A stretch of 50,516 bases of DNA from JAFGIG01 sp964397545 (lineage in GTDB: Bacteria > SDB-A). The position numbers and the translations under genes are program-made. The first letter of the stretch is position 1, and each line of letters opens with the position of its first letter. The notes beneath the pieces are model-generated. The model was given only the letters and a program-made list of their open reading frames with translations, ran no database searches and was not told the origin of the DNA. This document shows positions 16,700 to 25,763 of the stretch, piece by piece. The stretch covers positions 1-50,516 of the forward strand of contig CAYNIW010000017.1 of assembly GCA_964397545.1 (NCBI GenBank). Direction: 5' to 3'.

Positions 16700-17371
16700 A
16701 TGAGCGCGGTTTTCACCCTTTGTTTGATCTTTTTGAGCATCTCATGGAACGATTGCCCTTTCGGTGAAAAAGATTGTTCAGGCCTTTGCGGAAAATTTTT
16801 CGACTCCGACTTGGACGGAATCTGCGACTATTCGCAAATTTCTCCCGAAGATAGGGAAGAGAGCCGGCTTGCCCGCGATACGCTAGTTGAGCAGGAAATC
16901 TTGCCGGTTAGTGACACTGTAATTTTATTGACTGCCGAAACACCCGGAGTTGACACGCCTCTTACGCCGGCTCTGAAAGACACTGTTTTCGAAGACACAT
17001 CAATGGAAGTTTCAGAGACCGCAGAGGATATCACCGAAAAGAAATTTATTCTCGGCGGAAGATACCGTTTTATTCAGATAACAGCTGTCCTGACTGTCCT
17101 ATTTTTCCTGTCAAATCTGCTGGTCAAACTCAAAATCCTTTCAAGACCTATCCACTTGAAAATATGGAACTCTATACTGTTTTTGTCTTTTTCCGTCTCT
17201 TTCATTTTCGGACTGCTCTTGATTATTCAGGCGAACTCAGGGAGAAGGTTTTTTTCCGGATTCGACATTTTATACTGGCATGTCGAGACAGCGGCCGTGA
17301 TGGCAGTCGTCTCGGTTTTTCATATAGCCTGGCACGGAGCTTATATTAAAAATTTCTTCAGAAAAAAATAA
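16700..17371 (+). CDS. Membrane protein with Cys/Asp-rich exported motif and cytochrome-b-like helices
   Basis: A 223-residue protein of unknown function. A signal-like N-terminus is followed by CPFGEKDCSGLCG and DSDLDGICDYSQ: four to five cysteines plus a calcium-loop-like DxDxDGxCD pattern. A Thr/Glu-rich linker (about 50-115) leads to three membrane helices, about 118-140, 150-172 and 185-207. The last helix contains WHVETAA, FHIAWHG: spaced histidines that could ligate haem, as in DUF4405-like cytochrome b proteins. I infer an electron-transfer or metal-sensing membrane protein. It begins 1 bp after the HtrA stop, so the two are cotranscribed and perhaps translationally coupled. Confidence 0.7.
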   Translation: MSAVFTLCLIFLSISWNDCPFGEKDCSGLCGKFFDSDLDGICDYSQISPEDREESRLARDTLVEQEILPVSDTVILLTAETPGVDTPLTPALKDTVFEDTSMEVSETAEDITEKKFILGGRYRFIQITAVLTVLFFLSNLLVKLKILSRPIHLKIWNSILFLSFSVSFIFGLLLIIQANSGRRFFSGFDILYWHVETAAVMAVVSVFHIAWHGAYIKNFFRKK

Positions 17372-17389
17372 AACAGAGCTTTTTTGTTG

Positions 17390-18232
17390 TCAGGGATAAA
17401 AGACACCGTTTTCCGTTACGACTGCTGTTATAAGCTCTGAAGGAACTACGTCGAAAGCCGGATTATAGAAATTTTCTTTATCTCCGGAATGAATCTTAGT
17501 CTCTCTCATAAACATAATTTCGCCGGCGTCTCTTTCTTCAATGATGAATCCTGATGCGTCGGTTATTTTTCTGTCGAAAGTAGTTTCCGGTGCGACTACA
17601 TAGAAAGGGATATTGAAGTATGAGGCGCAGATTGCCAGTTCAAGAGATCCGATTTTGTTTGCCGCGTCGAATTTTTCTGAAATCCTGTCCGCCCCTATAA
17701 AGACAGCGTCAATAATCTCTTTTTTCATGATGTAAGCCGCCGCAGAATCTACTATTAACTTGTATGGTATGCCTCTTTTTTCAGCTTCCCATGCGGTCAA
17801 AGAACCCTGGAGTCTTGGTCTGGCTTCTTTAATCCATAGAAAGACGTCCTTTTTTTGAACTTCCCGTGCCCACGCTATTCCTCCGAAAGCCGTCCCCCAG
17901 TTGTAATAGGCGAGAAATCCCGTGTTGCAGTGAGTCATTACAGAACTTTTATTTCCGACTAACTCAGCCGCGTTTCTCACGAGTTTTTCTTCTCTTTTCA
18001 CAGACTCTTGGAGATACTCATTGGCTCTTTCCAAAGGGTCTTTTGTGTTTTCTCTCATGAAGTCCAACGCTGTAAACAGGTCTTTCGCGGTCGGTCTCGT
18101 ATTTGTCAGAATGTCAACGATTTCTTTTTCCTTCATGCCCTGAAGATATCCGAGAGCGAATGCGAAAGCGGCTGTTATGCCTATAGCGGGAGCTCCTCTG
18201 ACGGCCATTTCGGTTATGGCGAAAGCCGCTTC
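17390..18232 (-). CDS. mtnA: S-methyl-5-thioribose-1-phosphate isomerase (N-terminus lost in gap)
   Basis: About 280 C-terminal residues are visible. Family motifs MAVRGAPAIG, THCNTG (with the catalytic Cys), EARPRLQGS, GADRI (with the catalytic Asp) and NKIGSLELA identify the MtnA/eIF2B-alpha-like family; the combination supports the methionine-salvage isomerase converting methylthioribose-1-phosphate to methylthioribulose-1-phosphate. Family length is about 350, so roughly 60-70 N-terminal residues are missing at the N run. It is the last gene of the minus-strand run. A plain eIF2B-related ribose-1,5-bisphosphate isomerase is less likely. Confidence 0.9.
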   Translation of the reverse strand, partial: EAAFAITEMAVRGAPAIGITAAFAFALGYLQGMKEKEIVDILTNTRPTAKDLFTALDFMRENTKDPLERANEYLQESVKREEKLVRNAAELVGNKSSVMTHCNTGFLAYYNWGTAFGGIAWAREVQKKDVFLWIKEARPRLQGSLTAWEAEKRGIPYKLIVDSAAAYIMKKEIIDAVFIGADRISEKFDAANKIGSLELAICASYFNIPFYVVAPETTFDRKITDASGFIIEERDAGEIMFMRETKIHSGDKENFYNPAFDVVPSELITAVVTENGVFYP

Positions 18233-18332
18233 NNNNNNNNNNNNNNNNNNNNNNNNNNNNNNNNNNNNNNNNNNNNNNNNNNNNNNNNNNNNNNNNNNNN
18301 NNNNNNNNNNNNNNNNNNNNNNNNNNNNNNNN
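18233..18332. other. Assembly gap of 100 N
   Basis: Exactly 100 unknown bases, the conventional placeholder for a scaffold gap of unknown size. The frame happens to stay open across it, but it joins a glycosyltransferase N-terminal part to an MtnA C-terminal part. The true distance and any genes inside are unknown. Confidence 0.98.
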
Positions 18333-19273
18333 ATTTTCTCCCTTAAAAGGTCTATATCGGAACAGTCTGTTTTAAATTTTTCGGGGAGAAATTCCGAACA
18401 GGGCAGTGATTTTTCGGCTATCACAGGGCAACCGCAGGAAAGAGCCTCCAAAGGCGGAAGGCCGAAACCTTCGTATATAGATGTGAAAAGAAGCCCCGAG
18501 GAATGAGTGTAGAGAGTTCTTATGTATTCTCTGTCGCAGTATCCGAGAGGCAAGATACTTTCGTCACCGAATATATTTTTGTCCTCTCCGTTGTCTTTAC
18601 CGACCACGGCGAGTTTGACGCCTTTAAGGCCGAGGGAGAGGAAGGCTTCCCGAGCGGCCTTAAAATTCTTTCTCGGCTCGAGCGTGCTTACAAAGAGCAG
18701 ATATCTGAATTTTTCGCCGAACGGATGTTTTTCAAGAGAGGGCTTCCAGAATCCGGAAACACCCTGCGGAATGACGCGGGTCCGGGACGCGAAAGACGGG
18801 AAAAAACGGCTTATCTCTTTTGCGGTCTGGCCCGATATGGCAATTATTGAATCAGGAGAAACACTGTTGAAGTATCTTTCAAATTTCTTCCTGACTGATT
18901 TGACGTAATTTTCTTTCAAGAGATCGGGTCTTGAGAATACTACGAGGTCGTGAACCGTCAAAACAATTTTTGAAGTCCCGGTGAACTTGTCGGGAATCCA
19001 CACGTCGAGTCCGTGCCAGATATCCGGTCTTTTCGGGGGGACGAGAAAACCTTTCAATGCGATACGATGAGACACGTTGACTCCTTTTATCCTGTTGTTC
19101 ATGAAAGTTTCCCGGTCCTTGAGTATTTTTCTGACTCTGCTGTCCCTGACGCAAAGGAGGTATTCGTTATTCGGAAAAATTTTTATCATGGTTTCGATCA
19201 GGGCTTTAGAGTATGTCCCAATGCCCGTTGAACCGCTCGAATAGGGGTTTGTCACGTCGTATGCTATTCTCAT
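18333..19273 (-). CDS. GT4-family glycosyltransferase (C-terminus lost in gap)
   Basis: The first 313 residues are visible. The GT-B N-terminal half has a glycine-rich acceptor-side segment (YSSGSTGIGTYSKAL) and TVHDLVVFSRPD; the nucleotide-sugar half has VSTLEPRKN and the GT4 signature SIYEGFGLPPLEALSCGCPVI with the EX7E glutamates. It probably transfers a sugar from a nucleotide donor in cell-surface glycan assembly. Only a few dozen residues should be missing. ATG 19273 overlaps the upstream glycosyltransferase stop by 4 bp. Confidence 0.88.
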
Positions 19274-20295
19274 ATAAAAAGGATTTCTTCGAGCGCTTTA
19301 CAAAATTCAGAAGCGCTGTTTTCAGGCGAGAGCTCGCGGCGGATTGTGTCCGAATACTCTTTAATTTTTACGGATTCGAGCGATCCGGAGAGTATTTTCA
19401 GCGCTTTTTCGGCTATTAAAAAAGGATCATTTTCATCGCATGTCATTTCCGTCCATTTTTTCTGGGCGAAATATTCGTAATTTCCCGTTCCTTTTCCGGT
19501 CAGAACCGGACATCCGCATACAAGCGCTTCCATAAGAGAGACAGGGAAAGGATCGAAATCCGGAAAGTGAAATAGAACTCCCGTCTCTGCGTAAAAAGCA
19601 GGCATTTCTTTGTAGGGGATGACGCCGAAATAACGTGTATTTTCGAATTTGAGATCCGATTCTTTCGTCCCGGCGACGGCGACTTCAAGATCCGGTATTT
19701 CTTTTTTCATCAGATAAAAACACTCATCGAGCCATGGAGGAATTTTATTCATCAGACCCCGCCTCCCGCCTTTAGAGACAATGCCGACCCTGTTCATTTT
19801 TCTTGAGGGAAAATCCTCCTTTTTTTGGTCCATGAATATCTTCCCGATTGAAGGTCTGACTATTCTGACAGGAATATTTTCAGGAACCAGATCTATAAAA
19901 GTATTTGATGTGAGCGAAGAGACGCTGACAGCGCCGTCTATCATGGATAGAAAAGCTTTTATATCTCTCGCGTAAAGGTCGTTGTTGGCTTTAGCATACA
20001 ACCCTGTTTCGTCTGCCATTATCAGTATTATTTTTGCGCCTGTGGAAAAATTATGAAGGACGACGGAAGGGAAGAGAGGAGCACCGCCCTCCGAAATTAT
20101 GACATCTGGTTTGGAGAAGACGAATTTCAGCCTTAGAATGTTAAGAAGAATATGTCTGTTGCCTCTCTCGCGCAGTTTTTTGTTTCCGCGGAAATACATA
20201 AATTTCGCTCCGACGCTTTTTGCCCATACCGCGTGAGCCGGATGCGGAAGCTGGTGGACGAATGCAATTTTCTTTTTTTTTAGATTTAAGGTCAT
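19270..20295 (-). CDS. GT4-like glycosyltransferase
   Basis: A 341-residue GT-B protein. The N-terminal KKIAFVHQLPHPAHAVW and DVIISEGGAPLF form the acceptor half; the donor-binding half has VGIVSKGGRRG, YFGVIPYKEMPAFYAE and DPFPVSLMEALVCGCPVL, a GT4-type EX7E region. It is cytoplasmic, and sugar and acceptor are unknown. Coupled by a 4-bp overlap to the next glycosyltransferase and 18 bp downstream of tyrS, it probably makes a surface polysaccharide together with its neighbour. Confidence 0.85.
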   Translation of the reverse strand: MTLNLKKKKIAFVHQLPHPAHAVWAKSVGAKFMYFRGNKKLRERGNRHILLNILRLKFVFSKPDVIISEGGAPLFPSVVLHNFSTGAKIILIMADETGLYAKANNDLYARDIKAFLSMIDGAVSVSSLTSNTFIDLVPENIPVRIVRPSIGKIFMDQKKEDFPSRKMNRVGIVSKGGRRGLMNKIPPWLDECFYLMKKEIPDLEVAVAGTKESDLKFENTRYFGVIPYKEMPAFYAETGVLFHFPDFDPFPVSLMEALVCGCPVLTGKGTGNYEYFAQKKWTEMTCDENDPFLIAEKALKILSGSLESVKIKEYSDTIRRELSPENSASEFCKALEEILFI

Positions 20296-20313
20296 CCCAA
20301 GAACCGAATTTTC

Positions 20314-21612
20314 TCAGTCTTCCGAGATTTTAATTTTTTTTCTCTTTTTCTTTCCCACCCTGAGGACGGCATCTTTCCCTTCGATGTCTTCGAGAGTGAT
20401 CTTGCGGTCGAATTTGTCTATTTTCTCACCGAGAAAGACTACTCCTCCCTGCGAAATAGAGCGTTTCGCATCAGAGCGGGTCTGCGAAAGCGAGGAAGAG
20501 ACGAGAAGAGTCACTATGTCTATGCCTTCCGAGAGATTTTTTCTCGACAAGAAAAAGGACGGTATTTCCGCGCCGCTTTGCCGGACTTGGGTGATTCTTG
20601 ATGAAGTTTTTACAATGTTCTTATCGTCCGCCGAGCCGAATTCCTTGACGGATGAAGTGTAGGCGGCTGAAGCTTCTTCGAGTCCGTGAAGAATTGAAGC
20701 GGCTTCAAAAGCTAAAATCTCTTTGGCTCTGTTGACCGGGCAATTTTTTTCGTTTACCAGAAATTTAATCTCCTCAAGGGGAAGAAAAGTAAATCTTTTA
20801 AGGGCGTTATCGAGCATGGAGTCCGGGATGTTTCTCCAATACTGATAATACTCGTAAGGAGAGAGCATTTCCGCCGAAAGCCAGACACTGCCTTTGACGG
20901 TTTTGCCGAATTTCTCTCCGACTTCGTTCAGCAGAAGAGGTATAGTGAAACCGTAGGTCTGCTCAGATTTTATCCGGCGTATGAGGTCAATACCCATAAC
21001 AATATTTCCCCACTGGTCCTGTCCTCCTATTTGAACGAGGCAGTTATGCTTTTCTCTGAGATAGAGAAAATCATAGGACTGCAAAAGCATATAGGAAAAT
21101 TCGAGAAAAGTTATCCCCGTGTTGGATTGAAGCCGCATACGGACCGAGTCCGAGGTAAGCATTTTATTGACCGAAAAAAGCGGGCCTATCTCTCTGAGAA
21201 AGTCGAGAAACTTTCTTTCTTTGAACCAGTCGTGGTTGTTGAGTATCCTGTGAGAGCCTTTTTCGCGGGATAAAAAATTTTCTATCTGCTCTGAAATCCG
21301 CGAGCAGTTTTTTTTGATAGATTCCTCTTGGAGAAGGTTTCTTGTCTCTGTTTTGCCCGAAGGATCGCCTACCGAGCCGGTAGCGCCCCCGACGACCGCT
21401 ATGACTTCATTGCCCTTTTTCTTGAGCCATAGAAGAGCCATCAGAGGCAGAAGATTTCCTATGTGAAGGCTTTCGGCTGTCGGATCGAAGCCGCAGTAAT
21501 AGACTGATTTATCTTCGTTGAGTATCTTTTTGAGTTTTTCTTCGTCTGTCGCCTGATAGATAAATCCTCTGTCTTTGAGCTCTTTGAATAGATCCAAGTC
21601 AGCCTCCTTCAT
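20314..21612 (-). CDS. tyrS: Tyrosyl-tRNA synthetase
   Basis: A 432-residue class I synthetase charging tRNA-Tyr. YCGFDPTAESLHIGN carries the HIGH-type motif, GGATGSVGDPSGKTETR is the tyrosine-binding strand characteristic of bacterial TyrS, KFGKTVKG is the KMSKS equivalent, and an S4 RNA-binding domain ends the chain (about 360-425). Length and motifs match the typical bacterial TyrS form. It overlaps the glgC stop by 4 bp, so it is translationally coupled to it. Confidence 0.97.
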   Translation of the reverse strand: MKEADLDLFKELKDRGFIYQATDEEKLKKILNEDKSVYYCGFDPTAESLHIGNLLPLMALLWLKKKGNEVIAVVGGATGSVGDPSGKTETRNLLQEESIKKNCSRISEQIENFLSREKGSHRILNNHDWFKERKFLDFLREIGPLFSVNKMLTSDSVRMRLQSNTGITFLEFSYMLLQSYDFLYLREKHNCLVQIGGQDQWGNIVMGIDLIRRIKSEQTYGFTIPLLLNEVGEKFGKTVKGSVWLSAEMLSPYEYYQYWRNIPDSMLDNALKRFTFLPLEEIKFLVNEKNCPVNRAKEILAFEAASILHGLEEASAAYTSSVKEFGSADDKNIVKTSSRITQVRQSGAEIPSFFLSRKNLSEGIDIVTLLVSSSLSQTRSDAKRSISQGGVVFLGEKIDKFDRKITLEDIEGKDAVLRVGKKKRKKIKISED

Positions 21613-22844
21613 ATTACCGTGTGGGAGGGTATCACGGCTCCTTTTTTGACTACCGTCACGCCGTCTCTGATCCAGAACAGGTCGCCTTCGTAATCCTGCT
21701 CATTGCTGTGGTCCCTTATCACGACATGGTTTCCTACCACGGCGTTCTTGTCTATTATTGTCTTTTCTATGTGACAGCAATTTCCAATGGAGAGTATTTC
21801 CCGGCCGGACTCCAATTTATAAAAATCGTTGCCGAAAACAACAGTGTTTATGAGGGTGGCGTCTTTTTTAATATACGACCTTATGCCGATGAGGGTTTTT
21901 ATGATCGTCGCTCCCTCGATGATGGCTCCGTCGGATATTATGCTCTCGTCTATTCTCGATGAGCGGATTTTCGCAGGCGGAAGGTATCTTCTCATGAAAT
22001 AGACGGGATGGTTGATTTCATCATAGAGCGAAAAGGGGGGGAGTATGTCCGTGAGAGCAATATTCGCCTTGAAAAAAGAGTCTATTGTCCCAATATCATC
22101 CCAAAAACCGTCGAAAACATAGCCAAAAACTTTATTGTTTTTTATGGCTTCGGGTATGAGGTGTTTGCCGAAATCAATGCAGTCCGATTCGAGGAGAATC
22201 TTTTCAAGAAGCTCGTAATTGAAAAGATAGATACCCATGCTCGCGAGGAATTTCTCTCCGTCTTTTGTCTTTAAGGCGAGAGAATCGAGCGCTTCTTCTT
22301 CAGGTTTTTCCTTGAACTGTGTAATCCTCTCTGATTCGTCTGTTCTCATTATGCCGAAAGATCCGGCTCTTTCTTTCTCTACGGGTATAGTAGATATAGT
22401 TATATCCGCCTGTTTTGAGACGTGAAAGTCGAGCATGCTCCTGAAATCCATGTTGTAAAGCTGATCACCAGAGAGTATCAGGACATAATCCGGGCGCTGG
22501 ACTTTTATATGCTTGAGACTCTGCCGGACCGCATCCGCCGTGCCTTGAAACCAGTCGCTTTTATCGGGAGTCTGTTCCGCCGCCAGAAGAGAGACAAAAC
22601 CCCTGCTGAAAGAGTCGAATTGATAGGTTTCATTTATGTGTCTGTTCAGGGATTCCGAATTGAACTGAGTGAGGACGAATATTTTATTGAATCTCGAGTT
22701 GAGGCAGTTCGATACGGGAATGTCCACGAGTCTGTATTTACCCCCGAAAGGAACAGCGGGTTTCGACCGGACGAGAGTCAGAGGAAAAAGCCGCGTGCCT
22801 TTTCCTCCGCCCATTATGACGGCTACAACTTGTGCTTTGGGCAT
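21609..22844 (-). CDS. glgC: Glucose-1-phosphate adenylyltransferase
   Basis: A 411-residue ADP-glucose synthase: ATP plus glucose-1-phosphate to ADP-glucose, the committed step of bacterial glycogen synthesis. The N-terminal Rossmann-like nucleotidyltransferase domain has MGGGKGTRLFPLT and RSKPAVPFGGKYRLVD; WFQGTADAVRQ and FGIMRTDE are diagnostic of GlgC; residues about 290-411 form the left-handed beta-helix. No other glycogen gene is in the window. It lies 15 bp after rocD and is coupled to tyrS. Confidence 0.95.
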   Translation of the reverse strand: MPKAQVVAVIMGGGKGTRLFPLTLVRSKPAVPFGGKYRLVDIPVSNCLNSRFNKIFVLTQFNSESLNRHINETYQFDSFSRGFVSLLAAEQTPDKSDWFQGTADAVRQSLKHIKVQRPDYVLILSGDQLYNMDFRSMLDFHVSKQADITISTIPVEKERAGSFGIMRTDESERITQFKEKPEEEALDSLALKTKDGEKFLASMGIYLFNYELLEKILLESDCIDFGKHLIPEAIKNNKVFGYVFDGFWDDIGTIDSFFKANIALTDILPPFSLYDEINHPVYFMRRYLPPAKIRSSRIDESIISDGAIIEGATIIKTLIGIRSYIKKDATLINTVVFGNDFYKLESGREILSIGNCCHIEKTIIDKNAVVGNHVVIRDHSNEQDYEGDLFWIRDGVTVVKKGAVIPSHTVI

Positions 22845-22859
22845 GGCGTCTCCCTGAAA

Positions 22860-24053
22860 TTATTGTTCAAGAACCGACGATATCCTTTCAAGAGCCCAGT
22901 CGATTTCTTCTTTGGAGATAACGAGGGGAGGAGCGAATCGAAGAGTAGTGACGTGTGTTTCTTTGCACAAGATGCCCTTTTCTTTGAGTTTTTCGGCATG
23001 GGGACGGACACTTTCATTGAGTTCCAAGCCTATCCATAGGCCTTTGCCTCTTATCTCCTTTAGATTTTTGATTTTCATTTTTTTAAGTTCGTCCAAAAGG
23101 TATTTGCCCATTTTTTCGGAATTGCCGATCAAATCCTCTTCGACTAAGATTTTTAAGGCTTCGGTGGCGACTGCCGCGGCCATAGGGCTTCCGCCGAAAG
23201 TACTGCCGTGGGAACCGGGTTTTATGACGTCCATAACTTCTCTGCTCGTCATGAAAGCCGAAACAGGATAAAAACCTCCGGATAACGCCTTTCCGGCGAT
23301 TATGCCGTCGGGTTTGACGCCTTCTTCGTGTTCATAAGCGAACAGTTTTCCTGTTCTGCCCAGTCCTGACTGTATCTCGTCAAGAATGAAAAGAACGTTG
23401 TTTTTTCTGCAGACCTTCTGAACGTTTTTTAGGAAACCTTCAGGAGGTATTATTATACCCGCTTCTCCCTGTATGGGTTCGGTCATAAAGGCGACGGTAT
23501 TTTCGTCAATGGCGTTTTCGAGGGCTTTTATATCTCCGAAGGGAATTACCTCAAAACCTTCCGTAAAAGGTCCGAACCCCTCTTTGTATAATGGTTCGGT
23601 GGAAAAGCTGATTATAGTTATCGTCCGTCCGTGAAAATTGTTTGAACTTATAATGATTTTAGCTTTCCCGGGTTTGACTTTTTTTATGTCGTAGCCCCAT
23701 TTACGGACAACTTTCACGGCTGTTTCGACTGCTTCGGCTCCGGAATTCATTGGCAATATAGACTCGTAGCCTGTCAGTTCACTGCATTTTTGGTAAAAAA
23801 GAGGCAGTTTGTCGTTTCTGAAAGCTCTCGATGTCAAAGTGAGCTTTGATGCCTGTTCCTGCATGACCTTGACGAGTTTCGGATGGCAATGCCCCTGATT
23901 CAGCGCTGAATAGGCGGCGAGAAAATCCATGTATTTTTTTCCTTCCACGTCCCAGACCCAAACCCCTTGTCCTTTCTCTATAACAACGTCAAGCGGATGA
24001 TAGTTGTGAGCGCCGAATTTCTCCTCTAAGGAAATGCAGTCCATCGTGTTCAA
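22860..24053 (-). CDS. rocD: Ornithine--oxo-acid aminotransferase
   Basis: A 397-residue class III PLP aminotransferase converting ornithine and 2-oxoglutarate to glutamate-semialdehyde and glutamate. GAHNYHPLDVVIEKGQG, the N-terminal signature of ornithine aminotransferases, distinguishes it from acetylornithine and GABA enzymes. MNSGAEAVETAVKVVRKWG, FILDEIQSGLGRTG and the PLP lysine in GKALSGGFYPVSAF are intact. The start is probably TTG 24053, since AAGGAGG lies 4 nt before it; ATG 24044 would be 13 nt away. It fits arginine/ornithine fermentation alongside iorAB and buk. Confidence 0.93.
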   Translation of the reverse strand: MNTMDCISLEEKFGAHNYHPLDVVIEKGQGVWVWDVEGKKYMDFLAAYSALNQGHCHPKLVKVMQEQASKLTLTSRAFRNDKLPLFYQKCSELTGYESILPMNSGAEAVETAVKVVRKWGYDIKKVKPGKAKIIISSNNFHGRTITIISFSTEPLYKEGFGPFTEGFEVIPFGDIKALENAIDENTVAFMTEPIQGEAGIIIPPEGFLKNVQKVCRKNNVLFILDEIQSGLGRTGKLFAYEHEEGVKPDGIIAGKALSGGFYPVSAFMTSREVMDVIKPGSHGSTFGGSPMAAAVATEALKILVEEDLIGNSEKMGKYLLDELKKMKIKNLKEIRGKGLWIGLELNESVRPHAEKLKEKGILCKETHVTTLRFAPPLVISKEEIDWALERISSVLEQ

Positions 24054-24085
24054 GATTCCTCCTTTTTTGTCTGGTATTTTAATTT

Positions 24086-24114
24086 AATTTAACCTTTTTA
24101 ATGAGCTTAATCAA
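24086..24114 (-). promoter_or_regulatory. Possible internal promoter of the rocD-glgC-tyrS run
   Basis: Minus-strand TTGATT (24114-24109), a 17-bp spacer and TAAATT (24091-24086), in the 65-bp space before rocD. Confidence 0.4.
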
Positions 24115-24118
24115 CATA

Positions 24119-24622
24119 TTATGACGGAGGTTTTGTGTTTTCCGTACCGCTTACGGAAAAAAATTTTTTTACGGTTTTCAGCCGTGTCATCAGTAAAAAG
24201 ATTGCGGGTATTGATATTTCGAGAACGAAAATTCCGGCGAGAGCGAGATAGACGAACACCCATTCAACATCTCCGCTTTGAGTTTTTAGATTCTCAATGT
24301 AAGACGGATCTCTGAGAAAAAAGATCGTAAATCCCATTGAAACAAAAAGAAGTACTATTCTGAATAGGGAAGATGAAGCAATGAGAGTCAGTGACCATTT
24401 TTTTCTCAAAAGAACTGATATACCGGAAATTATGAAAAATACTCCGAGGCTCAGCACCAGACCTTTGTTTACTGACATAAATTTTTCGACTAGACTGTTT
24501 AGTTCAGCTCCTTCGGGCACGGCGGAATAAGAACCGGCGCAGAGAGCTATCACGCCGTAGAGAACGGTTCCTGCCGAAAGAATTATTACGGATTTGGGAG
24601 GTTTTTCACGTGTATTCAGCAG
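24119..24622 (-). CDS. Four-helix membrane protein, probable CTG start
   Basis: A protein of unknown function with about 167 residues if the start is CTG 24622. The only conventional start in frame is GTG 24553, which lies in the middle of a hydrophobic helix and has no ribosome site. Extending upstream in frame gives KPPKSVIILSAGTVLYGVIA, a complete first membrane helix, and AGAGG lies 6 nt before CTG 24622 (a second CTG is at 24619). No ATG, GTG or TTG occurs between the upstream stop and 24553. Further helices are about residues 50-68, 75-100 and 120-145. The gene overlaps the end of buk by 17 bp, so translation is likely coupled. Confidence 0.65.
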   Translation of the reverse strand: MLNTREKPPKSVIILSAGTVLYGVIALCAGSYSAVPEGAELNSLVEKFMSVNKGLVLSLGVFFIISGISVLLRKKWSLTLIASSSLFRIVLLFVSMGFTIFFLRDPSYIENLKTQSGDVEWVFVYLALAGIFVLEISIPAIFLLMTRLKTVKKFFSVSGTENTKPPS

Positions 24623-25673
24623 ATTGAACCTCTTTTCTCAAGACCATGAGAGCCGCCAGATTGAGCGCTTCGAGTTCGTCTTCACCGGGAAAGACGAGAA
24701 CCTTTGAAATCCAGGATACGTATTTTTGAATTTTTTCCGTCAGTTCACTCTGATACGCCATTCCTCCCGTCAGCACTATAGCGTCAACTTCTCCTTTTAG
24801 AGCCGCTGACATCGCTCCGATTTCTTTTGAAATCTGATAGACAAGAGATCTGAAGACGAGATCCGCTTGTTCGTCGCCTTCTTGGATCATCTTCAGGACA
24901 TCCCGGAGATCATCTGTCCCGAGATGAGCGGTCAGTCCGCCTTTTTTGAGAATTTTGTCCAAGATTTGCTTTTGGGTGTATTCGCCGCTGAAGCACATTT
25001 TTACAAGTCCTGTTACCGGGAGGTGCCCCGACCTTTGAGGAGACATAGGCCCGCCGTCGTTTGCGTTATTGGCGTCGATTATTTTTCCTTTTCGGTGCGG
25101 CGAAACGCTTATACCTCCGCCGAGATGGGCAATGACGAGGTTGACTTCCTCGTATTTTTTCCCGAGTTCAGACGCGGCTTTTCTGCCAACCATTTTCATG
25201 TTCAGGGCGTGGGAAAGACTTTTTCTCGGAAGTTCCGGAAATCCGGAAATTCTGGAAACATCGTCGAATTCATCCACTGAAACAGGGTCCGCTATGTAGG
25301 CGGGACAACCTGAAACGGAAGCTATCTCTTTGGCAAGAAGACAGCCAATGAGAGAGACATGTTCAGCCTGAACGTTGCCTTTCATAACGTCTTCCGTCAT
25401 GGCGTCGTTTACTTCGTAAACACCGCCTGAGAGAGGTTTGAAAGGACCGCCCCTGCCTATAACCGCCGAAAAATCTGCCGGATCGGCTCCTTTGGCGTTA
25501 AGGGCTTCGAGTAAGACTTTTTTTCTGTATTGATACTGATCAACTGAGCGGTTGAATTTTGCGATTTCGTTTCCTTCGTGCCTGATAATCTCGACGAAGA
25601 CAGGCTTTTCATCGTGGAAAAGGCCTATTTTCGTTGAAGTGGCGCCGGGATTGATGGCTAGAATTTTAAACAT
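24606..25673 (-). CDS. buk: Butyrate kinase
   Basis: A 355-residue ASKHA-fold kinase making ATP from butyryl-phosphate or branched-chain acyl-phosphates. NPGATSTKIGLF is the first phosphate loop, followed by VIGRGGPFKPLSGG, IAHLGGGISVSPHRKG and VLTGGMAYQSE, all typical of Buk rather than acetate kinase. No phosphotransbutyrylase gene adjoins it. With iorAB it could convert 2-oxoacid-derived acyl-CoA to ATP; this link is inferred. It heads the long minus-strand run and has its own promoter. Confidence 0.95.
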   Translation of the reverse strand: MFKILAINPGATSTKIGLFHDEKPVFVEIIRHEGNEIAKFNRSVDQYQYRKKVLLEALNAKGADPADFSAVIGRGGPFKPLSGGVYEVNDAMTEDVMKGNVQAEHVSLIGCLLAKEIASVSGCPAYIADPVSVDEFDDVSRISGFPELPRKSLSHALNMKMVGRKAASELGKKYEEVNLVIAHLGGGISVSPHRKGKIIDANNANDGGPMSPQRSGHLPVTGLVKMCFSGEYTQKQILDKILKKGGLTAHLGTDDLRDVLKMIQEGDEQADLVFRSLVYQISKEIGAMSAALKGEVDAIVLTGGMAYQSELTEKIQKYVSWISKVLVFPGEDELEALNLAALMVLRKEVQSAEYT

Positions 25674-25693
25674 ATAACCTCCGATTTTTAGTT

Positions 25694-25722
25694 TTATAAC
25701 ATTCCCGGGGGCGTCTAATCAA
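25694..25722 (-). promoter_or_regulatory. Promoter of buk
   Basis: Minus-strand TTGATT (25722-25717), a 17-bp spacer and TTATAA (25699-25694), about 20 bp before the ATG. It is back to back with the plus-strand promoter at 25735-25763. Confidence 0.5.
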
Positions 25723-25734
25723 CTAAAATGATGT

Positions 25735-25763
25735 TTGACAGCCCAGTTTATGCATATTAGAAT
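25735..25763 (+). promoter_or_regulatory. Promoter of the barrel protein / nitrilase-deaminase / lipoprotein operon
   Basis: TTGACA (25735-25740), a 17-bp spacer and TAGAAT (25758-25763), with GGAGG and ATG 25785 just downstream. Confidence 0.7.

Noticed and set aside
17390..19273. One 627-residue protein spanning the N run
   Set aside because: The two halves are unrelated families (GT4 and MtnA) and the frame continues only through unknown bases.
22422..23039. 205-residue plus-strand frame opposite glgC and rocD
   Set aside because: It covers two real genes on the other strand and has no conserved motif.
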